The position numbers and the translations under genes are program-made. A stretch of DNA of 10,340 bases from Methanomassiliicoccales archaeon UBA280. GTDB taxonomy: Archaea > Thermoplasmatota > Thermoplasmata > SG8-5. The notes under the pieces are model-generated. The model ran no database searches. It was not told the origin of the DNA and saw only the letters and a list, made by a program, of their open reading frames with translations. This document shows, piece after piece, positions 5,501-10,340 of this stretch (positions within the stretch are counted from its first letter, which is position 1; every line of letters begins with the position of its first letter). Location: positions 31,903 to 42,242 of the forward strand of contig DAKD01000010.1 in the NCBI GenBank assembly GCA_002499085.1, in the 5' to 3' direction.

Positions 5501-8408
5501 CTTTCCATGACCATGTCGCCAATGAAATCTGGGGGGTTTGATAATAGGAATTGGTAGTAGTCCATGAGTAAGACCCGCTTGTGCCTGACAAATATATCAC
5601 ATAATTTGCTACTCCACGATTGTCTGAACATGTTTCCCAATCCAATAAAACGGCCGTTGTGGGCAAGGATGCACCGTTGCTGGGCGTACTGAGAGTTGGT
5701 TTTGTAGGGAGGGTTGCATCGTACCCATACCCCGCATCCGCTGTTCCTGGGGCTGCCTCAATGTTGGTTGCCCTGTCGGTTGCCCTTGTGTAGAATTCAT
5801 AATAGCCTTGACCACTTGCGAATGCAAAGCTGAAGGAATATGGAGAGGTTGTGTCTGGAGTACCGGTCGCTACATATGCGTTAAAGGTTATGTTGTCCAC
5901 GCTGTACCTGAAGTAAAGCTGGACGCTCGCAACTCCGCTCAATGCGTCGCTGGCTGTTGCATCAACGGTTATCGGTGATGTGTTTCGCCAGTACGCGCCA
6001 GTCTTGGAAACAGCACTGGTCGGCGGAGTTATATCTTCTACACCATTATAAACGACTAATGCAAAATCCTGGTCGCTGACACCTCCGGGAATCGCATCCG
6101 CTGTAATACTTTCAGCAATCACCTCGATTTTATAAGCCCCCGAAACCAATGATGATGCTGGGAGATAAACGCATTCTACATTATTTATGTCATCAGTGTT
6201 AACCATTCCACCCGTATCCCAATCAGAGCCAATATTTGTGTTGCCCGCTGCGGCTCCAGCGACCGAAAAACCGTTAGTGAATGCGTTGCCATAATAAATT
6301 AGGCCGCTGGGTGATGTGATTTTTAAATTCAGATTGTTTTTCAATGATATACCCGCTGGGTCGGTCCAAACAAGAGTGATTTTAAGCGGTTGTGTAGCTT
6401 TATCATAGCGTACATATCTGTTATATGAGTTTACCGTCGAACTCAATGGTTGTGGATTGTCATATAAAGCGAAATTCGCAACAGGACTTACTATATCGGG
6501 TAAATAAACCCTTCCCCAGCCAATGTCTCCGTTGGGTATGTTCGGTGATGCACTGATTGGCTTGGCAGTGTTAATAAGGAGTGCCTTCACCATGGCTGGC
6601 ATGGGTCTGACGCCGCCGTGGTTCGCGATCCACCACTCAATTATATCGGCTGCTGAACCTGCAACATGAGGGGTGGCCATCGATGTCCCAGAGCACCAAA
6701 GATATCTGGGATCTTCCGTGTAAACACCATCCAATGTTCCAGCACCAGTCACTGTGGTTCGTGTAGAGAGCACTATTGAGCCTGGTGCGACAACATCTGG
6801 CTTAATCCGAGTATCATCCGCCAGCCCCCGTGAACTGTATGATGCTATGTCATCAATGTTATTAGCATCGGTCGCACTGTGCAAGTCGAAATCTGTATCA
6901 GCCTGACCGTAATCGTCGCCATCTGGAAGATAGTTTTCGGTTGCACCAACGGTAATTACGTTCTTGGCGAGCCCAGGGGAACCAAGTGTTTGAGTACCGG
7001 GACCTTGGTTGCCCGCACCAACTATAATAACCATCGGTTGTAAGCCATTTGTTGAAGCAGCACTGTCCCGTACATGCAAGTCGTAGGCAAAATCAGTGGG
7101 AGGCAAGGGGATACCCCCCCAAGAGTTGGAGTGGACATAAGCATCGGCATTGTACGCATCCTGAAAGAAATCGTCCCATAGTTCTGGCGACGTCGGTATT
7201 CCAGGGTAAGCATTTCCATCGTCTCGGAGTATCTTCTGGGCGTATAGTTCTGCAGCTGGAGCAACACCCGCACCAACATAGTAATTTGTGGAACCATACT
7301 TTACACCAGTTCCGCCATTGCCATTGGCCGCGATGATTCCCGCAACATGGGTGCCATGGCCGCGAAAGTCGTACCAGTTGTAGGATTGGGTGTAGTCTTT
7401 CCCGCCCAGCACTCGGTTGCCGAAGTCCACATGTCCTGCGTTCCCGGCTTGACCGCTACCCAGACCACTATCGGCTATCGCGACCACAACGTTCGTTCCG
7501 TCCCAACCCTGCAGGTTGGCATAATTTCCAAAGCCTCCGTAAGGCATGTTGGCAGTCCAGATTCCACCTGTTATCTCACTACTGGTTTCGTCCATCAGGG
7601 TTGGGGTTTCGTACTGATATAACCAAACGACATCTGGCAATCCAGCGATGTCGGGAATATTAGAAGCATCAGTATTGATTAAGGCAGCGGAATTTTCGTT
7701 GTTTGAATCGAAGGATGAATATATAATCTGCGCCAGTGATGATAGAGTTTTTATCGTTTGCTTGGTGCTCAGGACGTTCCAGATGGATATATACATGGTT
7801 CCAGTCGTTAAATTCGGTGAGAATTTGTAAGCAGGCTGATAGATTCCCACCCACTGTACGAACCATAAGTCCCTGACTTCATTCTCGAGGTTCGAGTTCA
7901 TCCGAACGAGATAATTGTAAGTGGGAATGGATTCGTAAAATTCTACTCCCTTCTCCTTCAATGCTGTGAGCCATTCATCTTTTAGCGGTCCAACGAGTTG
8001 AACTATGTAAATCCCTTCAGTATTTGGCTCGTAAGTATCTATTCGTAAATCCGATGGCAAACTGGGTTCTCCATTCATTGTATCAAATTGATATCCCCGA
8101 GTGTCTACAATCGTGCGATTCGTCATCTTTCCAACCAAGATGCCATTGCCCTCCATCGCAGCTATCTGTTCATCATTCGCGTATGCGAGAACGTAAAGAC
8201 TATATTCGACAAAAGGTATGATATTATAGGTCGCCAGAGTCGCGTTCCTCTGTGGCGATGCCTCAAGTTCTATTAGCACAACCCTTGTACCCGACGGTGG
8301 ATTCAGACTATTTGTGCTTAACTTGGCGTTCGCCGCTGGCATTGATAATGTTGGTATTGTCAGTATTGCAACGAGCACACATGTAAATATTATCGTGCGG
8401 GTTCTCAT
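2589..8408 (-). CDS. Giant secreted subtilase (S8) with internal Hint domain and PKD repeats
   Basis: A 1939-residue exported serine protease. A signal peptide (1-28, ending in ANA) is followed by a pro-region to about 275. The S8 domain spans about 290-620, with Asp313 (IADSG), His351 (GHGTHVAG), oxyanion Asn467 (GAGNQGP) and Ser576 (SGTSMATPHVAG) all present, so it should be active. A fervidolysin-like beta-sandwich follows (about 660-790: LVWTDPAG, NNVECV, FALVVYNG). Next come an Ig-like module (793-893), an FN3-like module (895-992), a carboxypeptidase-regulatory-like module (996-1090), nine glycines (1096-1104), a Hint domain (1105-1231), an unassigned beta-rich region, and two PKD-like domains around Asp1702 and Asp1895. 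No C-terminal membrane anchor is visible. Many NxS/T sequons suit a surface glycoprotein. The ATG overlaps the stop of the upstream gene (ATGA) behind a GGTGAG ribosome site. It probably digests extracellular protein; specificity is unknown. Confidence 0.93.
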   Translation of the reverse strand: MRTRTIIFTCVLVAILTIPTLSMPAANAKLSTNSLNPPSGTRVVLIELEASPQRNATLATYNIIPFVEYSLYVLAYANDEQIAAMEGNGILVGKMTNRTIVDTRGYQFDTMNGEPSLPSDLRIDTYEPNTEGIYIVQLVGPLKDEWLTALKEKGVEFYESIPTYNYLVRMNSNLENEVRDLWFVQWVGIYQPAYKFSPNLTTGTMYISIWNVLSTKQTIKTLSSLAQIIYSSFDSNNENSAALINTDASNIPDIAGLPDVVWLYQYETPTLMDETSSEITGGIWTANMPYGGFGNYANLQGWDGTNVVVAIADSGLGSGQAGNAGHVDFGNRVLGGKDYTQSYNWYDFRGHGTHVAGIIAANGNGGTGVKYGSTNYYVGAGVAPAAELYAQKILRDDGNAYPGIPTSPELWDDFFQDAYNADAYVHSNSWGGIPLPPTDFAYDLHVRDSAASTNGLQPMVIIVGAGNQGPGTQTLGSPGLAKNVITVGATENYLPDGDDYGQADTDFDLHSATDANNIDDIASYSSRGLADDTRIKPDVVAPGSIVLSTRTTVTGAGTLDGVYTEDPRYLWCSGTSMATPHVAGSAADIIEWWIANHGGVRPMPAMVKALLINTAKPISASPNIPNGDIGWGRVYLPDIVSPVANFALYDNPQPLSSTVNSYNRYVRYDKATQPLKITLVWTDPAGISLKNNLNLKITSPSGLIYYGNAFTNGFSVAGAAAGNTNIGSDWDTGGMVNTDDINNVECVYLPASSLVSGAYKIEVIAESITADAIPGGVSDQDFALVVYNGVEDITPPTSAVSKTGAYWRNTSPITVDATASDALSGVASVQLYFRYSVDNITFNAYVATGTPDTTSPYSFSFAFASGQGYYEFYTRATDRATNIEAAPGTADAGYGYDATLPTKPTLSTPSNGASLPTTAVLLDWETCSDNRGVANYVIYLSGTSGSYSWTTTNSYYQTPQISLATWSWKVRAVDYAGNIKDSDTWSFMLYQPITYGTVSGYVCSATNSQGISGAVVDYYYTPINEPNPQPTIFSSGEGSSTSAVTNAYGHYTIYNVPAGYHNFQAIANGYYPRIESNVYVSSNGINLGFTLSSVSGGGGGGGGGCLIPGTNISTPNGDVKIEDLKEGDIVLSYNLFKGLIEPDTVCRTLVHPSTDEYLVINGCLGLTANHLIYVGNDIKRADELQQGDILRTLEGNILVSSITTVSALTVTYNIEVENNNNYFAEGILVHNVYKGAEGCPFVYSWDGDSFEEENNILPRATNPDRNQLDVDDYYMLQNELQSVNGSYLMQISEPALERTHLDDIQLAIIDYNYSDVQLAITPEGIVKTIIEPLGPVSCIDSTGSNVSELVDEMNDGYRLKAEHNETLTVYFPRVLFFNEAKLVISHKATIDLLPYDVPIDPRLYKCSIHIQTRNPNGRWYDFASLPARMNWALDCVDITQLGDRLKAGEPIRLLITGTHFIDFIGLDITDSLPLDIDLVKPTSVAYIDQTEPINLTGLLLQRDQQYVTVSPNQGIQLKFPNSNQTTSYRAFAIIPHGHYYNLPEIAISQPVTIHIGIPTNFDEGTLNMLLEEITVSSESSVLQGLSIDLSLNHQEEIIMSFNQDPLMNYQLHAWLINSTKSFRLPLVFTSVLGSRTITLMINPSNPIVYPLENILWNTTGASFNRYSGQYEVLKNTVIQYDLNRYYQYEVSVLGSYEWTFGDGSWTNDERPTHQYEQPGRYLLNLTIFNVTGDARFLITSTNVKVVQSPPVTIIDVYQKVNMTLTISGRKDNTVGIRIYEDGTLIQSCDVMRTAGPPNTQTIELNKYLGRVYDIELVYTANHKGANPISLIFTSGVTIKTFSKNFNTNNGYNQIVSVPTSYLEDVVVNNPAYVFDASDSYDIDCEIVSYEWDFGDNSTSEGIMTEHTYSAPGLYTVILTITDDDGAIAKEMLVVEVRQT
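2592..4715 (-). other. Post-Hint C-terminal region of the protease with two PKD-like domains
   Basis: Residues 1232-1939. It opens with GCPFVYSWDGDSFEEENN and a YLMQISEP block, a type of module I recall after Hint domains in archaeal secreted proteins but cannot name. A long beta-rich, unassigned stretch follows to about 1680. WTFGDGS with a following HQYEQPGRYLLNLTI, and WDFGDNS with EHTYSAPGLYTVILTI, mark two PKD-like domains (Asp1702, Asp1895), usually involved in substrate or surface binding. Sampled lines here are visibly more AT-rich than the protease half. If the Hint domain cleaves, this would be a separate secreted polypeptide. Confidence 0.7.
4716..5096 (-). other. Hint (intein/BIL-like) autoprocessing domain within the protease
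   Basis: Residues 1105-1231 carry every Hint landmark. The nucleophile Cys1105 (CLIPGTNISTPNG) directly follows the nine-glycine run. IEDLKEGDIVLSYN follows, then the block-B TxxH as Thr1167-His1170 (LTANH), and the C-terminal FAEGILVHN with His1230-Asn1231. The residue after Asn is Val1232, not Cys, Ser or Thr. Known inteins need such a residue for efficient splicing, so cleavage rather than splicing is expected, as described for bacterial intein-like (BIL type A) domains. At 127 residues it is minimal, with no room for a homing endonuclease. Cleavage would separate the protease half from the PKD half. The outcome is inferred. Confidence 0.85.
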
Positions 8409-8425
8409 TTCTTCTCACCTTCCAG
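7821..8425 (-). repeat. Tandem duplication, copy in the giant protease
   Basis: This stretch, covering residues 1-196 of the protease plus the junction to the preceding gene, closely matches 8798-9402, shifted by 977 bases. By hand count 167 of 196 encoded residues are identical, and long DNA runs differ only at scattered bases. Similarity drops sharply after the shared AYKF, which points to a recent duplication or gene conversion restricted to the signal and pro-region. Confidence 0.85.
8405..8419 (-). promoter_or_regulatory. Coupled stop/start (ATGA) with Shine-Dalgarno inside the upstream gene
   Basis: The stop TGA at 8407-8405 overlaps the protease ATG at 8408-8406. GGTGAG at 8419-8414 lies 5 bases before the ATG and is itself part of the codons for the final LEGEKK of the upstream protein. 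Translation of the protease is therefore probably coupled to its neighbour. Confidence 0.8.
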
Positions 8426-9385
8426 ACCATTAGTATTTTCAATTTTCTTGCTTTTACTATGCATTTTTTCTGAATATCGTTTTAACACGTAAACAGAAGT
8501 AATTATGATCAATGCCAGAGTAATCACAAATACGCTGTAATTTAAACGGATCTGGGTATTGTCTGTATTAAGTGGGCCAGCATTTTCCCAACGATCAATC
8601 CATATTACATCAGGTAAACAGGCAATGTCGTTGATGTTCGATGAATTTGTTTGCAACAAGACAACATATCGGTCAGGAAGATACCCATAATCATCATCAA
8701 TTATGGTTCCCAACATTGCTAGGGCAGATAAGGAACCGTAATCTACGCTACCATTCCAAAGCGTAATATAAAATATAGTACCAGTCACATTTTGCACGAA
8801 TTTGTAAGCGGGCTGGTAGATTCCTACCCATTGTACGAACCATAAGTCCCTGACTTCATTCTCGATGTTCGAGTTCATCCGAATGAGATAATTGTAAGTG
8901 GGAATGGATTCGTAAAATTCTACCCCCTTCTCCTTCAATGCAGTGAGCCATTCATCTCTTGTTGGCCCAATGAGTTGAACAATGTAAAGTCCCTCGGTAT
9001 TCAGCTCGTAATGGTCTATTCGCAAATCCAGTGGCAAATCGGGTTCTCCATTCATTGTGTCAAACTGATATCCTTGAGTGCGTACAATCGTGCGATTCGT
9101 CATTTTTCCAACCAAGATGCCATTGCCCTCCATCGCTGCTATCTGTTCATCATTCGCGTAGGCGAGAACGTAAAGGCTATATTCGACCAAAGGCGTAATG
9201 TTGTAGTTCGCTAGAGTCGTGTTCCTCTCTGGCGATGCCTCAAGCTCTATTTCCACAACCCTTGTCCCCGGTGGTGGATTCAAGCTCTTTGTGCGTATCT
9301 CGGCTTTCGCTACTGGTATTGATAGCGTAGATATTGATAGTATAGCAACGAGCACACAAGTTAATATTATCGTGCGGGTTCTCAT
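8405..9385 (-). CDS. Membrane-anchored protein homologous to the protease pro-region
   Basis: This 326-residue protein begins with a signal peptide (1-28, ending in AKA) almost identical to that of the downstream protease and matches its pro-region, first very closely (to residue 196) and then loosely to about 270. It has no catalytic domain. Instead a single helix near residues 282-302 (FVITLALIIITSVYV) and a basic cytoplasmic tail anchor it with the pro-like part outside. Three segments (about 41-93, 133-196, 203-267) each look like the beta-alpha-beta-beta-alpha-beta pattern of S8 propeptides (inhibitor I9-like). Family knowledge says such propeptides help fold and inhibit their protease; applying that here is inference. 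The shared YQFD-MNGEP-LP-DL motif is at 106-121. The start overlaps the upstream stop (ATGA) behind GGTGAG. It could also be a receptor or a decayed protease copy, but the intact tail argues against decay. Confidence 0.88.
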   Translation of the reverse strand: MRTRTIILTCVLVAILSISTLSIPVAKAEIRTKSLNPPPGTRVVEIELEASPERNTTLANYNITPLVEYSLYVLAYANDEQIAAMEGNGILVGKMTNRTIVRTQGYQFDTMNGEPDLPLDLRIDHYELNTEGLYIVQLIGPTRDEWLTALKEKGVEFYESIPTYNYLIRMNSNIENEVRDLWFVQWVGIYQPAYKFVQNVTGTIFYITLWNGSVDYGSLSALAMLGTIIDDDYGYLPDRYVVLLQTNSSNINDIACLPDVIWIDRWENAGPLNTDNTQIRLNYSVFVITLALIIITSVYVLKRYSEKMHSKSKKIENTNGLEGEKK

Positions 9386-9402
9386 TTCTTCTCACCTTCC
9401 AG
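8798..9402 (-). repeat. Tandem duplication, copy in the 326-residue protein
   Basis: Partner of the copy at 7821-8425. Both copies include the same ribosome-site/overlap junction at their start, so the duplicated unit began in the 3' end of the preceding gene. Confidence 0.85.
9382..9396 (-). promoter_or_regulatory. Second coupled ATGA junction with internal Shine-Dalgarno
   Basis: Same layout as the junction at 8405. TGA at 9384-9382 overlaps ATG at 9385-9383, with GGTGAG at 9396-9391 encoded within the terminal LEGEKK of the 294-residue protein. The two junctions are identical over more than 20 bases. Confidence 0.8.
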
Positions 9403-10266
9403 ACGATTTAAATCTTCGATAATTTTGTCTTTATCTTGCTTTTTTCTGAATGTCTTGTTCAACATATAAACAGAAATTATCAGGTTCAATATTAGGGTAA
9501 TCGTAATCACTAAAATCGAAAAAAGAATGAAATTAATCTCATCTTTGTTATCGTCGAATAGATGGGCATCAGATAGAGGAGAAATAGCCTGGACATAGGG
9601 ATTGGCAGCAATTTCGCTTATCGCCACGGATGATGATAAAGTGCCCTCAAACACATAACCGTCCTCGGTGAAATTAAGAGAAGTGGTAGCCCCCTCCTGC
9701 TTGATTGAAGAAAATTTCGAGTGCACTTGCTGTATTGTAGTATTCGGAATATTCTGGTCATATAGTACAACTTGAACCTCATGGCCATCAAGGTTTGATG
9801 CAATTTTATATGCCGGATGATAGAATCCGACCCAATTCACGAAGGATAAGTTTTTAGCCAATTGGGCTTGTTCAGGTGTTATTCTAACTTGGTAGGCGTA
9901 GTAGTGTAGGGGAGCCACAATCTCGATATTCAGGGCACGCAAAGCATCTACCCATTCCTGAAGTATGGGACCTACACAATTGACTATGTAGACGCCTATT
10001 ACCCCACTTTTCGGGGCTGGGGCTACCAGGTCGGGAGGCAATGACGGTTCCCCCAGCATGCAGTCGAACACATAGCCATTGACGAAAATCGTGGTGTTGG
10101 TGAAGTTCGCCCTTGTTCCAATGTCGATTACAGAGCCGATTTCGGGACCGGAGAATCCGGAAACCGAATCGTTATCAAGGATCCCGGAGCAGCCAGCAAT
10201 AATGAATGAGATTGCCAATACTAGTGCCAGGACTCTCCACACAGCTTTTTCATCGCGTCTTCTCAT
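9382..10266 (-). CDS. Divergent pro-region-like protein with lipobox and C-terminal membrane helix
   Basis: First gene of the operon, 294 residues. The N-terminus has a basic start, a hydrophobic stretch and IIAGC, a lipobox-like motif with Cys26, suggesting export and perhaps lipid attachment. GYVFDCMLGEPSLPPDL at 64-80 matches the motif shared by the two downstream proteins. Two propeptide-like segments follow (about 91-154 with EWVDAL and FVNWVGFYHPAYK, and 162-230). The protein lacks the first of the three units seen downstream and has no catalytic domain. A membrane helix lies at about 244-269, followed by a charged tail ending in LEGEKK, the same ending as the next protein. The ATG at 10266 has only a weak GGTAA upstream but lies near TATA boxes, so it may be nearly leaderless. 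The role is inferred: a tethered inhibitor, chaperone or receptor of the protease. Confidence 0.85.
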   Translation of the reverse strand: MRRRDEKAVWRVLALVLAISFIIAGCSGILDNDSVSGFSGPEIGSVIDIGTRANFTNTTIFVNGYVFDCMLGEPSLPPDLVAPAPKSGVIGVYIVNCVGPILQEWVDALRALNIEIVAPLHYYAYQVRITPEQAQLAKNLSFVNWVGFYHPAYKIASNLDGHEVQVVLYDQNIPNTTIQQVHSKFSSIKQEGATTSLNFTEDGYVFEGTLSSSVAISEIAANPYVQAISPLSDAHLFDDNKDEINFILFSILVITITLILNLIISVYMLNKTFRKKQDKDKIIEDLNRLEGEKK

Positions 10267-10297
10267 TTTATTTACCTATGCTTATATAGTATCTTCG

Positions 10298-10315
10298 TAT
10301 ATATTAATTTTATAT
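10298..10315 (-). promoter_or_regulatory. TATA-like boxes of the three-gene operon
   Basis: On the minus strand ATATAAAA (10315-10308) and AATATATAC (10306-10298) precede the first ATG by about 30-50 bases. Expected starts near 10285 or 10276 give leaders of only 10-20 bases. A third AT-rich match (10289-10281) is too close to the ATG to serve this start. No other promoter is apparent inside the operon, because both later junctions overlap. Confidence 0.55.
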
Positions 10316-10340
10316 GGCCTTGACGCTAAACTAATCGTTC

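Noticed and set aside
7022..7297. Frames of 60-95 codons inside the protease gene on both strands
   Set aside because: All overlap the continuous 1939-codon frame with well-placed domains and lack ribosome sites.
8405..9385. Reading the 326-residue gene as a frameshifted, broken front part of the protease
   Set aside because: Both genes have complete signal peptides and starts, the overlap is a regular ATGA with a ribosome site, and the upstream protein has its own membrane helix and tail, shared in type with the first gene.

Overview
The window looks archaeal. Promoters are TATA/BRE-like, Shine-Dalgarno sequences are of the GGTGA/GGAGG type, and a giant secreted subtilase carries PKD modules. 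The lineage cannot be fixed from this window; a protein-degrading or acetate-using member of the Thermoplasmatota or a related euryarchaeal group is a guess. All five recognisable genes lie on the minus strand, so they read from right to left.

Left part (1-2402): acetate metabolism. A 3'-truncated acetyl-CoA synthetase gene (acs) and a six-helix acetate/succinate transporter of the GPR1/FUN34/YaaH family (AceTr) each have their own TATA box. Between them lie about 510 bases without a gene, rich in inverted repeats. These include a hairpin closely resembling the right end of IS200/IS605 (TnpB) transposons and a large nested palindrome that begins in the transporter's stop codon. The two genes fit acetate uptake and activation to acetyl-CoA.

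Right part (2589-10266): a compact three-gene operon, transcribed 10266 to 2589, with both junctions overlapping as ATGA. The first two genes encode exported proteins of 294 and 326 residues. Each has an N-terminal signal, a C-terminal membrane helix and no protease domain. The third encodes a 1939-residue secreted serine protease of family S8. It has a signal peptide, an N-terminal pro-region, an intact Asp/His/Asn/Ser catalytic set, a post-catalytic beta-sandwich, Ig/FN3-like and carboxypeptidase-regulatory-like modules, a nine-glycine linker, a Hint (intein-like) domain, a long unassigned region and two PKD-like domains. The two small proteins are homologous to the protease's pro-region. 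Since subtilase propeptides are foldases and inhibitors of their own protease, the operon may encode a self-processing giant protease together with two membrane-tethered, free-standing propeptide-like partners. This is the main candidate for an undescribed system.

The protease and the 326-residue protein share a recent tandem duplication: 167 of the first 196 residues are identical by hand count. Base composition falls from acs to the protease half to the post-Hint half, which suggests a mosaic origin for the giant gene. No tRNA, rRNA or CRISPR array was seen.
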